This document shows, piece by piece, positions 46,073 through 54,709 of a stretch of DNA of 64,000 bases (position 1 is its first letter; every line of letters begins with the position of its first letter). The stretch is from assembly GCA_002839855.1 (NCBI GenBank), contig PGYV01000004.1, forward strand, positions 77,983 to 141,982, read 5' to 3'. Position numbers and translations under genes: made by a program. Origin of the DNA: Candidatus Goldiibacteriota bacterium HGW-Goldbacteria-1 (GTDB lineage Bacteria > Oederibacteriota > PGYV01). Under the pieces are notes generated by a model. That model was not told the origin of the DNA, made no database searches, and saw nothing but the letters and a program-made list of their open reading frames with translations.

Positions 46073-46885
46073 TTAAGGCCTGTTTTTTCCCTTATCCAAA
46101 ATTGTGGCGAATAATTTAACACCTTTAAATCCTGACTTTTCAGCCAGTTTTACTTCTTTTATAAAGACATAATGCGCTGAAACCATGTGATAAATCAGCC
46201 CTTCCACGCCGTCAAGAAAACCAAGTTTTAAAAAATAGTGTTTTAAAAAATATGACACAGGCTTTATTAAAATTGTATATCCCGTTGCCCTTCTGCCGTT
46301 ATGAACGTTCTTTTGCGCTTCCAGCCCCGTATATCTATTCACCGTATCTAAATGCGCTTTAACTCCGGGCTTTGTAAAATGCAGAAGCGCGTTTTTAAAC
46401 TGCCCTGTCGTGCCGTTTACCTTAAGCCCTTCGTGAATTATCGCCCCTTCAAAAGAACCGGTATTTCTTTTGAAAAACCTTAACTGCCTGTCAGGATACA
46501 GCCCGCCAAAACGCAGAAATTTCCCCGTGTAATATAAGTTTTTCCTTGGGATATAATAGCCGTCACAAGGGCTTTTTGAACTGCTGATATTTATTATCTC
46601 TTCCGCCAGTTTTTCTTCTATTACTTCATCCGCGTCTAAAGACAGCACCCATTTGCCTGTGGCTTTTGATATGGCGTAGTTTTTCTGGTCGGCAAACCCT
46701 TTAAAATTATTATTATAAACTTTAGCGCCGCGCTTACGGGCTGTCTGTACGGTATTGTCAGTACTGCCGCCATCCACCACTATTACTTCCCCTGCCCAGG
46801 CAGCGGATTCAAGGCACCGCGATATTATGCGCCCTTCATTCTGCGCAATTATTACTACAGAGACATTACCCGCGGTTTTGTTCAT
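46073..46885 (-). CDS. family 2 glycosyltransferase (WaaE/KdtX-like)
   Basis: 270 aa GT-A fold enzyme: VSVVIIAQNEGRIISRCLES, VIVVDGGSTDNTV, and the metal-binding LSLDADEVIEE (DxD type). The C-terminal half (GFADQKNYAISKATGKWVL, RNLYYTGKFLRFGGLYPDRQ) matches LPS core beta-1,4-glucosyltransferase-type GT2 proteins. It overlaps the upstream GT4 gene by 20 bp, so the two are coupled. Specific sugar unknown. Confidence 0.93.
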   Translation of the reverse strand: MNKTAGNVSVVIIAQNEGRIISRCLESAAWAGEVIVVDGGSTDNTVQTARKRGAKVYNNNFKGFADQKNYAISKATGKWVLSLDADEVIEEKLAEEIINISSSKSPCDGYYIPRKNLYYTGKFLRFGGLYPDRQLRFFKRNTGSFEGAIIHEGLKVNGTTGQFKNALLHFTKPGVKAHLDTVNRYTGLEAQKNVHNGRRATGYTILIKPVSYFLKHYFLKLGFLDGVEGLIYHMVSAHYVFIKEVKLAEKSGFKGVKLFATILDKGKNRP

Positions 46886-48011
46886 TTATTATACCTTCTA
46901 TCAGTGATGCCGTCTTATCCACCTGCGCTTTTACGGTAAAATTTTCTTTTACATTTTTCGCCGCCGCCCTGCCGGCCTTTATAAGCTGTTTTTTGTACTT
47001 CATTACATCAAGCAGTTTTGCAGCCAGCGCTTCGGCGGATACTTCTTTAACAAGATACCCGTTAACACCGTCTTTTATTATTTCAGGAGTACCGCCGGTA
47101 TTAAACGCCACCACCGGCACCATCATTGAAGAGGCTTCAAGGGTTACCATTCCAAACGGCTCCGCGGGGGACGGAAGCACAAAAACATCAAAAGCGGGAA
47201 TAAAAAGTTTTCTGTCGCCGTATCCGGCAAAGATAAAATTATTTTTAAGGGCTTTACCGGCCGCTTTTTCCCTTAGATACTTTTCATATTCTTCATCACC
47301 CTGTGCCCCTTTGCCGGCAATTAAAAACTTTATATTTTTACATTTTTTCACGGCTATTTCCGCGGCGTCTATTAGCAGTTCTATTCCCTTATTTCGCCTG
47401 AAAAAACCAACGGTACCGGCTACAAATCCGTTTTTAACGCCGTATTTTGCCCTTATCTTATCCCTTTGTGTTTTAGAATACTTCAGCGGGTCCATTCCAT
47501 TATGAATTACTGCCATTTTTCCGCCTTTCACGCCCGCGTTTTTCATTGACCGCATAACCGCGCCCGAAACACATATTATCTTTTTTACAAACATGGATAA
47601 AAACGCCGAGTTAAGCCCAAAATAAGAAAGGGGTTTTTTATCAACTATAATGTGCTTGTGCCATATCATTTTCATGCCGGCAAAATAAGCGGGCATAGCC
47701 GTTAATTTAAGGCTTAAAAAACCATTTGCATATAAAAGTGAGGCGCCTGAATTTCTTAAATAGGCATAAGCGGCCTTTGCGAATCTGAAGTATGCAAAAA
47801 CATACCTGTACCGGGGTTTTTTGGGCGCTTTTATGATTGTGTATTTTATTTTATTTGTTTTTAAAAGGGTTTCAAAAGGGCCCTCTTTCATCAGCAGAAC
47901 TTCCACATCATACGTCTTTCTTAAACCCTTTAACAGGTTAAGCAGCACAATCTGGCCGCCTCCAATAAAAGAAAAATATTCCGCGAATATTATTTTTTTC
48001 TTACCACTCAT
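46866..48011 (-). CDS. family 4 glycosyltransferase
   Basis: 381 aa. The N-terminal GT-B half starts KKIIFAEYFSFIGGGQIVLLNLL; GTVGFFRRNKGIELLIDA opens the donor domain, and LPSPAEPFGMVTLEASSMMVPVVAF is the EX7E region (residues split by two Ser/Met positions). It likely extends LPS or a surface glycan together with the coupled GT2. The start ATG lies inside the end of the PorV-like gene (11-bp overlap). Confidence 0.92.
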   Translation of the reverse strand: MSGKKKIIFAEYFSFIGGGQIVLLNLLKGLRKTYDVEVLLMKEGPFETLLKTNKIKYTIIKAPKKPRYRYVFAYFRFAKAAYAYLRNSGASLLYANGFLSLKLTAMPAYFAGMKMIWHKHIIVDKKPLSYFGLNSAFLSMFVKKIICVSGAVMRSMKNAGVKGGKMAVIHNGMDPLKYSKTQRDKIRAKYGVKNGFVAGTVGFFRRNKGIELLIDAAEIAVKKCKNIKFLIAGKGAQGDEEYEKYLREKAAGKALKNNFIFAGYGDRKLFIPAFDVFVLPSPAEPFGMVTLEASSMMVPVVAFNTGGTPEIIKDGVNGYLVKEVSAEALAAKLLDVMKYKKQLIKAGRAAAKNVKENFTVKAQVDKTASLIEGIINEQNRG

Positions 48012-49011
48012 TTATTTTTGCCTTTTCTGTTTTTGTCACATCATCCACTTTGGCGAAATGCGGAAAAATATAGTCCGCGGTAATTCCAATTCTGTGGTTT
48101 GCCTCGCCGGGAAGTATGTTGTCGGGTTTAAAAGCGTAATCAAATTTAACATAAAATATTTCTGACGGCTTAAGCTTAATGCCTGCACCCGCCGTAATAT
48201 TCTGCCCGTCAAATCCCATCCTGATTGCGGCAAAATCATTCCATGTAAGCTCGCCGCCGATAGCGCCTTTTATATACTCATAAGTGGAATAGAAAAAATC
48301 AGCCGAAGCCGAAAGGTTAAGACCCTTTACTTCAAACGGTTCTGCTGCACGCGCAGAGATACCGGCCGCGGCAGTTAACGGAATACTTTCCACCATAGTG
48401 GAATTATTCCAGGTAATAAAAGTGCTGATGTTGGAAACATTAATCCCCGCCTTTAACCATTCATTAATCAGCAGTATGGCTCCAAAATCAAAACCCGTAC
48501 CTGAACCCCGCGTTTTTCCTATCGCTTCAATATAGTATCTGAAATTTCCGCCGACAAAAAGATTGCCGGCAAGGGTGGTTGCGGCAGTGAAGATAAAAAC
48601 ATTAACCGAATCGGAAATTAGCGATTCCGGTTCGTATGAATCGGTTGACCTTACCTCTATATCGCCGCCGGCGCTGTAATTGAACCAGGAAAATCCCACT
48701 GAATATATGTTTTTATGTATATCAAACGGCTTGCCTATTGATATATAATTTACCGCCCTGTCAAAAGACATAAGATAGGTTTCAGCGGACAGCTGAAGGT
48801 CAGGCAGAAGCACCAGCCCCGCCGGGTTATAAACGGCAGAAGCGGTATCATCAGCCGCGGCTGTATACGCGCTTCCCATACCTGTTGCCCTTACTCCGGC
48901 TCCAAGTTTGGTGTACGCTCCCGGCTGGCCGCCTTCCGCCAATAACAAAACGGATGCCGATATAATCAGCGCACCGGCAATTATTGTTTTCTTAAAAATG
49001 GTTATAAACAA
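48001..49011 (-). CDS. PorV/PorQ-type outer-membrane beta-barrel protein
   Basis: 336 aa. A signal peptide (about 1-25) is followed by GAYTKLGAGVRATGMGSAYTA and DDTASAVYNPAGL, the N-terminal signature of PorV/PorQ (UPF0164) barrels related to FadL. The remainder consists of alternating strands typical of an outer-membrane barrel. In type 9 secretion PorV shuttles CTD-bearing cargo to the sortase PorU. The gene directly follows a secreted protease with a FlgD-Ig-like C-terminal domain, which is suggestive. Start is TTG with AGGAG upstream. Confidence 0.88.
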   Translation of the reverse strand: MFITIFKKTIIAGALIISASVLLLAEGGQPGAYTKLGAGVRATGMGSAYTAAADDTASAVYNPAGLVLLPDLQLSAETYLMSFDRAVNYISIGKPFDIHKNIYSVGFSWFNYSAGGDIEVRSTDSYEPESLISDSVNVFIFTAATTLAGNLFVGGNFRYYIEAIGKTRGSGTGFDFGAILLINEWLKAGINVSNISTFITWNNSTMVESIPLTAAAGISARAAEPFEVKGLNLSASADFFYSTYEYIKGAIGGELTWNDFAAIRMGFDGQNITAGAGIKLKPSEIFYVKFDYAFKPDNILPGEANHRIGITADYIFPHFAKVDDVTKTEKAKINEW

Positions 49012-49029
49012 ATGTTTACTCCTGTCATA

Positions 49030-50574
49030 TCAGTATAAAACCGTTATTTTATTTTTACCTCTAACCGTGCCGCTGCTTACCGTAAAAAAATAAGTCCCGT
49101 TTCCGGCTTTGCGTCCGCTTGTGGTTTTGCCGTCCCATTTAACGTAATTGTAACCTGTGTACGCGGCTGAAACATCAACTGTCTTTTTCCATACAACATC
49201 ACCCGCCGCGTCATAAATGGTAATAACAGTTTCAGCCGGGGCTGATAAGACATATGTGATGGTTGTGTTTCTTTCACGGTCGGGAGAAAAAGGGTTTGGC
49301 CAGTTATAAGTGCGCATTTCAACCGCCCTGTCAGGGTTTTCAGTCAGCGCCCTGTAGGCGTTTATCCTGCCCCAGCCGGTCTTAATGTCATAACCGGGGT
49401 CGCCTATGTCATCCGCTGACATCTGCATTATTTTTCTGACCCGTTCTTCTTTAATCCCGGGGTTTAAAAGTACAACCTGCGCGGCAAGCGCGGACACAAA
49501 CGGCGCGGAAAACGAAGTGCCATCCACGGATTCATAACCCGAATTCTTTGATGTCGTTGTAATACCCACACCCGGCGCTGTTAAATCAACTTTACCGTAG
49601 GTGGAAAAGTTCGCTTTATTATCATTTATATCGGAAGCCCCGACACTTATCACCTGTGAATAAGCGGCAGGGTAAATCTTCTCGTTTATTCCTGAATTTC
49701 CGGAAGAAGCTACAAGCACACACCCTTTTCCAGCGGCATAAGCCACCGCATTCTGCAGGGTAATTCCTCCGTAGCTGCCGCCAAAACTCATGTTTATTAC
49801 GTGCGCCCCATTGTCGGCCGCCCACACGCAGGCGTAATAGATATCCGCATCATGGCCAAAACCGTCTTCATCAAGCGCCTTTATAGGCATTACTTTTATC
49901 AAAGAACTGCCATTGCTGTAGGCCGCACCTGCTATTCCATTTCCATTATTTGTATTTGCCGCAATTATTCCCGTCACAAGCGTTCCGTGCCCTTCATCCG
50001 CGTCATCATCCACATTACCGCTTCCATCAATAGCGTTTATCCCGTTAACTGTAGTGCCGATAATATCAGAATGTTCCCTTCTTAGACCGGTATCAATAAC
50101 AGCAACAATAACCTGCCTGTTAAGCCCTGAAGTAATAAGCGATTCCTTGTAAACTTTGTCCTCTTCTATTTTATTATAACCCCATTGGCTGCCGTTTTGA
50201 TAATACGTATCATCAGGCCCGCCAGTAAGAGGAGTATACCCTGCTTTTCTTTTATAGTTTGGTTCCGCGTATTCAACAAAAGGAAGCGAGGAGAAATAGG
50301 AGATTTTTTCTGTGATATTAATGCCGTCCGGTACTTCAACACAGCGGATGTCAAGGGCGCTAAAGTGCGGCCGAATGTCCCTGCAGCCGCCTTCTTCAAT
50401 AACAGAAACAATAAGGCTATCGCGTGAAGTGCTTTTCCAGCCGCGTTCTTTGGCGTAACTTTCCATTACAGACGGTTCAAATACTTTTTTAAACCCTATA
50501 ATTATGCTCTCTGCTGCCGTTAAAGAAAAGGCAAACGATATAAATACTATCAATAACGCAGCGGTTTTTTTCAA
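49030..50574 (-). CDS. secreted subtilisin-like (S8) protease with FlgD-Ig-like C-terminal domain
   Basis: 514 aa. Signal peptide (about 1-20), an inhibitor-like propeptide (about 25-105), and a peptidase S8 domain with the triad in VIDTGLRREHSDI (Asp), DEGHGTLVTGIIAA (His) and DGTSFSAPFVSALAA (Ser). The C-terminus (from about residue 425) reads YNWPNPFSPDRERNTTITY and ends in WDGKTTSGRKAGNGTYFF, a FlgD-Ig/T9SS type-CTD-like module often used for export or surface attachment. Start is TTG immediately after the coaBC stop; PorV-like barrel gene follows 18 bp downstream. Confidence 0.92.
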   Translation of the reverse strand: MKKTAALLIVFISFAFSLTAAESIIIGFKKVFEPSVMESYAKERGWKSTSRDSLIVSVIEEGGCRDIRPHFSALDIRCVEVPDGINITEKISYFSSLPFVEYAEPNYKRKAGYTPLTGGPDDTYYQNGSQWGYNKIEEDKVYKESLITSGLNRQVIVAVIDTGLRREHSDIIGTTVNGINAIDGSGNVDDDADEGHGTLVTGIIAANTNNGNGIAGAAYSNGSSLIKVMPIKALDEDGFGHDADIYYACVWAADNGAHVINMSFGGSYGGITLQNAVAYAAGKGCVLVASSGNSGINEKIYPAAYSQVISVGASDINDNKANFSTYGKVDLTAPGVGITTTSKNSGYESVDGTSFSAPFVSALAAQVVLLNPGIKEERVRKIMQMSADDIGDPGYDIKTGWGRINAYRALTENPDRAVEMRTYNWPNPFSPDRERNTTITYVLSAPAETVITIYDAAGDVVWKKTVDVSAAYTGYNYVKWDGKTTSGRKAGNGTYFFTVSSGTVRGKNKITVLY

Positions 50575-51756
50575 TTACCCACCCGCTTTTATTATGCTGT
50601 CTATTATCACAGAGGCAAGTTCCTGCTTTGTACCGCCTCCCGAAAAAACCTTTTTCCCGTTTTTGGTAAAAATAGTTATGGCGTTGTCATCAGATTCAAA
50701 CCCGCGGCCTTCTTTTGATATGTCATTAAAGACTATCATGTTTAATTTTTTCCTTTTCATCTTTTCAACGGCCCTCTTTTCCCCGCCTTCGCTTTCCGCG
50801 GAAAAGCCCGCTATAAACTTTTTGCCTTTATTGGCCGCGGCCCAGGCTATTATGTCTTCGGTGGGTGTAAGTTTTATTTCAAGGCCTTCCCCCCTTTTCA
50901 TCTTGCCTTTGTGCCTTGGCACAGTGTAGTCGCCGACGGCAGCCGCACCTATAACAATATCAGTTTCCTTAAGGTTTTCTTTAACCGCATCCATCATATC
51001 AGATGCAGATAAGACTTCCACGATTTTATCCGCCCCCGGAATATAGGATGTCTTACCTGTGATAAAAATAACTTTTGCGCCGCGCGTTTTTGCTTCCTGT
51101 GCAAGATAATATCCGGTTTTGCCGGATGAAGGGTTGGATATAAAACGGACATCGTCAATGAATTCCCTTGTGGGGCCGGACGTAATAAGTACTGTTTTAC
51201 CGGTCAGGGATTTTTTTTTTAGCGCTGCCGTGACAGCAGACACAATTTTTTCCGTGTCTTCAATGTGGCCGTCGCCTTTGTCGCCGCAGGCAAGTTTCCC
51301 TTTTTTGGGGCCTATGAAAACATAACCCAGTTTTTCAAGCTTATTCACGTTTTCTTTTACAATTTTATTGTTCCACATGGCAGTATTCATCGCAGGCGCG
51401 ATAAATACCCTTTTGCCGGACGCCGCCATCACCACCGTTGTTAAAAGGTCATCCGCAATTCCGGACGCTATTTTGCCGATTACATCGGCGCTTGCCGGCG
51501 CGATAACAACCGCAGCGCAGTTCTGCGCAAGGCCGATGTGCGTGACAGGCGATGAATGATTTTTAGATTCAAAAAACAGGTCATCGTACACGGGATTCCC
51601 GGACAGCGTGCGCAGCGTAAGCGGGGTGATAAATTCTTTAGCCCCGTCCGTCAGCACGCAGTTTACGTTAAATCCGGAATCCTGAAACCTTCTGACCATG
51701 TCTGCCGCCCTGTATGCGGCAATGCTTCCTGTCACGCCAAGAAGTATCGTATCCAT
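50575..51756 (-). CDS. coaBC: bifunctional phosphopantothenoylcysteine decarboxylase/ligase
   Basis: 393 aa, two steps of coenzyme A synthesis in the cytoplasm. The CoaC flavoprotein half has GVTGSIAAYRAADMVR, the catalytic His in VTHIGLAQNC, FIAPAMNTAMW and the substrate-loop Cys in LACGDKGDGH. The CoaB half from about residue 185 has VLITSGPTREFIDDVRFISN and VIGAAAVGDYTVP, with KMKR and FAGFSAE. Full length. It directly follows rpoZ (3 bp) in the conserved yicC-remA-gmk-rpoZ-coaBC order. Confidence 0.96.
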   Translation of the reverse strand: MDTILLGVTGSIAAYRAADMVRRFQDSGFNVNCVLTDGAKEFITPLTLRTLSGNPVYDDLFFESKNHSSPVTHIGLAQNCAAVVIAPASADVIGKIASGIADDLLTTVVMAASGKRVFIAPAMNTAMWNNKIVKENVNKLEKLGYVFIGPKKGKLACGDKGDGHIEDTEKIVSAVTAALKKKSLTGKTVLITSGPTREFIDDVRFISNPSSGKTGYYLAQEAKTRGAKVIFITGKTSYIPGADKIVEVLSASDMMDAVKENLKETDIVIGAAAVGDYTVPRHKGKMKRGEGLEIKLTPTEDIIAWAAANKGKKFIAGFSAESEGGEKRAVEKMKRKKLNMIVFNDISKEGRGFESDDNAITIFTKNGKKVFSGGGTKQELASVIIDSIIKAGG

Positions 51757-51759
51757 TTT

Positions 51760-51993
51760 TTATTTGTCTTTTTCCACGTTGATTATATCAAGGTCAAAAT
51801 CAGCAAATTTCAGTTTGCCTTCCCTGAATTCTTTTATCGCGATAACCGGGGGTTTGGTCTTTCTGTCTTTTTCTTCTATCTCACCAAGATTCTCCCTTAT
51901 TTCTTTAGCCCTGTTTGAAATCACAATAACCGCCGCGTACTTGTTGGGCATCTTTTCCGTAAGATCCTCGCTTGAAAAATCTATCTTCTTCAT
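51760..51993 (-). CDS. rpoZ: DNA-directed RNA polymerase subunit omega
   Basis: 77 aa. Contains the omega core: NKYAAVIVISNRAKEIRENL followed by PPVIAIKEFREGKLKF. Omega helps fold beta' and assemble RNA polymerase. The start overlaps the gmk stop by 4 bp and coaBC follows, the standard location of rpoZ in Firmicutes and many other bacteria. Slightly shorter at the C-terminus than the E. coli protein, as is usual outside Proteobacteria. Confidence 0.93.
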   Translation of the reverse strand: MKKIDFSSEDLTEKMPNKYAAVIVISNRAKEIRENLGEIEEKDRKTKPPVIAIKEFREGKLKFADFDLDIINVEKDK

Positions 51994-52571
51994 TTATTGC
52001 CTCCTTTTTCCTGTATTTCAAGGTTGACTATATAGTCAAGGTATTTAACCGCGTGTTCCACGCTGTCATTTATTATTATGTAATCGTACTTTTTTCTTTC
52101 AAGCATTTCTTTTTTGCCAAGTTCTATCCTTTTTTTCATATCCTCTTCAGACTCTGTCTTTCTGTTCTTCAGCCTGTTTTCAAGTTCTTTCAGGGAAGGC
52201 GGTATGATAAAAATTGTCACGCATTTGTCCTTAAGTTTTTTCTTAAGGTTTTTAGCGCCCTGTATGTCCACATCCATTATTACATTTTTGCCCTCTTCTG
52301 TGCTTTTTATTAAGGGTTTCTTTGGAGTGCCGTAAAAATTGTCAAGCACCCTGGCGTATTCAAGAAACTCGCCTTTTCTGATAAGCCTTTTGAATTCATC
52401 CTGCGTATAGAAAAAATAATGCTCTCCGTTTTTTTCGCCCGCCCGCGGCTGCCTTGTTGTGGCGGAAACAGAAACCGTGAAATCACTGCGGTTCTTTAAA
52501 AAACCGCTTGTAACCGTAGTCTTGCCCGCGCCCGACGGAGCGGATATCACAAATATAAGCCCTTTTTTCAT
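51990..52571 (-). CDS. gmk: guanylate kinase
   Basis: 193 aa. P-loop SAPSGAGKTTV, the GMP-binding segment VSATTRQPRAGEKNGEHYFF, and YGTPKKPL plus DVDIQGAKNLKK are all typical. It makes GDP from GMP. Overlaps of 4 bp with remA upstream and rpoZ downstream show tight coupling. Confidence 0.97.
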   Translation of the reverse strand: MKKGLIFVISAPSGAGKTTVTSGFLKNRSDFTVSVSATTRQPRAGEKNGEHYFFYTQDEFKRLIRKGEFLEYARVLDNFYGTPKKPLIKSTEEGKNVIMDVDIQGAKNLKKKLKDKCVTIFIIPPSLKELENRLKNRKTESEEDMKKRIELGKKEMLERKKYDYIIINDSVEHAVKYLDYIVNLEIQEKGGNK

Positions 52572-52873
52572 TTTTTATCCGGTTCCTTTTCCTTAATTTT
52601 TTCTTTTGGCGCTTCCTTTAACTGCTTCTTTTCCTGCCTTACACTTTCAAGCCTTCCGCCAAGGGTTTCCGGCTGTATGGCGCATATTATGTAATGCCCG
52701 CTGTCGGTAATCACGACAGACTTAACTTTTTTGCCATGGGTGGCGTCAATTAACTTTCCCGCGTTTCCTGCCGTTTCTATCATGCGCCTGACCGGGGTGG
52801 AATTGACGGCAATTATGGAAATTACCCTTGATGCCACCACCGCGTTGTCAAACCCTAAATTCAAAAGCTCCAT
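52568..52873 (-). CDS. remA: RemA/DUF370 family DNA-binding regulator
   Basis: 101 aa. The DUF370 core MELLNLGFDNAVVASRVISI, TPVRRMIETAGNAGKLIDAT and GRKVKS-type GKKVKSVVITDSGHYIICA is intact. In Bacillus RemA is a DNA-wrapping activator of matrix genes. Here a charged Lys/Glu tail of about 20 residues is added after the core. It sits between yicC and gmk, its usual place. Confidence 0.93.
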   Translation of the reverse strand: MELLNLGFDNAVVASRVISIIAVNSTPVRRMIETAGNAGKLIDATHGKKVKSVVITDSGHYIICAIQPETLGGRLESVRQEKKQLKEAPKEKIKEKEPDKK

Positions 52874-52904
52874 TATTGCCGCACCTTCTTAAAGTTGCAG
52901 GCCG

Positions 52905-53765
52905 CTACTCCAGGTTCTGCGCCTGCTCTCTTATTTTTTCCGTGGTCTCTTTTATGGAAATAACGCTGTGAGAAACCGCGGGGTTTGACACTTTTGACGC
53001 AATGGTGTTAACTTCCCTGTAAAGTTCCTGCGCCAGAAAATCTATCTTTCTTCCCGCCACTTCACCGGAACTTATAAATACTTCCAGCTGTTTTATGTGT
53101 GAACTAATCCTCACCAGTTCTTCTGTGATGTTGTGTTTGTCCAGCGCTTCCACCACGTCCAGGCTTAAGAAACTTTTTGCCTCTTTGCCTTCAAGTATCT
53201 TGGAAAGGCGTTCGCGGGTTTTCTGTATGTATTCTTCCTTAAAAGTTTCAAAGTGCCCTTTTATCTTTTTTGCTTCCGCGTCTATAAAAGCGGCCCTTTT
53301 GCCTATATCCGCAAGAAGCCGGGTTCCTTCTTTCTTTTTCATCTTCATAAAATCTTCAAAAGCATCTTCTATGGAAGGCTTAACTTTTTCCCACGTGTAT
53401 GAAGCGCCGCCCACGGTTTCTGTCTTTACAATCCCTTCAACCCTTTCAATGATAAGGGACGCGGGGACTTCCTGTTTAATGCCCGCGGTCTTATAAAGTT
53501 TCTTTAAAGCCGCGTAAGCGGACTTAAAAAGTTTTTCATCTGTCTCCACTTTTTTTGCCGCGTTGTTCTTTTCTATGTTCACATACAGGTCTATCCTTCC
53601 CCTGTTTATCTTTTCATTCAGGAATTTGTATATATACGGCTCTGCCGCAAAAAACTCGGAAGGCAGATGCAGCACCACTTCTTTATACTTTGAATTAAGC
53701 CCTCTTAAATTTATGGAATATCCCTGCGCGCGGAATGTTCCCCATCCTGTCATGCTGTAAGACAT
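52905..53765 (-). CDS. yicC: YicC/YloC family endoribonuclease
   Basis: 286 aa. Family hallmarks MSYSMTGWGTFRAQG (commonly MTGFGR), EIRGLNSKY-like NLRGLNSKYKEVVLHLP, the RGRIDLYVNIE segment, and the C-terminal acidic/histidine region IDFLAQELYREVNTIASK with REQAQNLE. YicC proteins are toroidal RNases that target certain small RNAs. First gene of the yicC-remA-gmk-rpoZ-coaBC series. Confidence 0.94.
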   Translation of the reverse strand: MSYSMTGWGTFRAQGYSINLRGLNSKYKEVVLHLPSEFFAAEPYIYKFLNEKINRGRIDLYVNIEKNNAAKKVETDEKLFKSAYAALKKLYKTAGIKQEVPASLIIERVEGIVKTETVGGASYTWEKVKPSIEDAFEDFMKMKKKEGTRLLADIGKRAAFIDAEAKKIKGHFETFKEEYIQKTRERLSKILEGKEAKSFLSLDVVEALDKHNITEELVRISSHIKQLEVFISSGEVAGRKIDFLAQELYREVNTIASKVSNPAVSHSVISIKETTEKIREQAQNLE

Positions 53766-53802
53766 ATGTTATCCTCTCGTTTGGGCTTTTAAGCCCGTAA
53801 TT

Positions 53803-54435
53803 TTATTTGGTAAGTACCACTCCAAAAGTAATAATTGAAACCACAAGCGCTGTCAGCCCTATATACGGCCAGCTGGCTATCATGTTAAGAACGTTGTCAT
53901 CGGTACCATAAGCGGACTTAAGCCCGTTTATCTCTTTTTTTAGCCTTGCAATTTCCCTTTCGTTATTTTCAATCTCTTTTCTTAAGACTCCCATAATGTC
54001 ATCCCAGCTCTGCATTTTGCCGGTCCTTGCGTCCATCTGCTGTTTGACGTCAGAAAACTCTTTCATATAGACATCTGCTTTTTCTTTATATTTAATAAAC
54101 CTTTCATCAAGCAGGGCAATGCTTTCTTTTACGCCCGCAAGCGAAGCCACAGCCGACCTTGTTTCTATGCTTTTTTCATCCGCAATAGCCAGCTGATTTT
54201 TTACCCGTTCAAGTTCTGTCTTTAACGCGGCCATTTCCTGTTTCATTGCCTGCGCGGCTGTTATCGCGTCTTCAGCCGCTTTTAAAGCTGAATCAGACCT
54301 GTTCTTTGCAGCATCAAGTTTTTCCTGGAATACGGTATTATCCGGCTGCGCAGCAGGCGTAACCGCGCCTTCCGCGAAAAGCGCGGAGGACATTATAAAA
54401 AATATAACAGCTAAAAATAAATTACTTGGCTTCAT
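53803..54435 (-). CDS. coiled-coil protein with signal peptide and C-terminal membrane helix
   Basis: 210 aa from the ATG at 54435, which starts a good signal peptide (MKPSNLFLAVIFFIMSSALF). Longer upstream reading is the frame shadow of the neighbouring gene. A long coiled coil (about 35-175, e.g. AAEDAITAAQAMKQEMAALK and EIENNEREIARLKKEINGL) ends in a C-terminal transmembrane helix (WPYIGLTALVVSIITFGVVL). No family recognised. The start overlaps the end of the upstream small membrane protein by 14 bp, suggesting they work together, perhaps as an envelope-spanning pair. Confidence 0.8.
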   Translation of the reverse strand: MKPSNLFLAVIFFIMSSALFAEGAVTPAAQPDNTVFQEKLDAAKNRSDSALKAAEDAITAAQAMKQEMAALKTELERVKNQLAIADEKSIETRSAVASLAGVKESIALLDERFIKYKEKADVYMKEFSDVKQQMDARTGKMQSWDDIMGVLRKEIENNEREIARLKKEINGLKSAYGTDDNVLNMIASWPYIGLTALVVSIITFGVVLTK

Positions 54436-54694
54436 TTTTATCCGCCAGCCTGTCATAAACAAAATCAAACATAGAAACAATTGTAAAGCCCATGCCGAAC
54501 ACCAGAAAAATAAAAGTGAACACGCTGGACATAACGCCGTCCCACTTGGCGCCGGTGGAGATAAACACCACAATTGACAGGACAATTAAAAACGCCCAGA
54601 ACATCGCGTTTATTACAAGGTAGTCCTTCATTGTGTACTTTGTGTCGTCTGATACCGCTGCCTTCCTGTTTTCTTTGTTTTTATTCTTTGCCAT
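54422..54694 (-). CDS. small two-helix membrane protein
   Basis: 90 aa. A basic N-terminus (MAKNKNKENRK) is followed by two transmembrane helices (about 27-47 and 55-78) and a short charged tail. Not recognised. It lies 15 bp after ugd and overlaps the coiled-coil gene by 14 bp, so the three are probably co-transcribed. Confidence 0.75.
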   Translation of the reverse strand: MAKNKNKENRKAAVSDDTKYTMKDYLVINAMFWAFLIVLSIVVFISTGAKWDGVMSSVFTFIFLVFGMGFTIVSMFDFVYDRLADKNEAK

Positions 54695-54709
54695 TTTTCA
54701 CCCCTTAAA

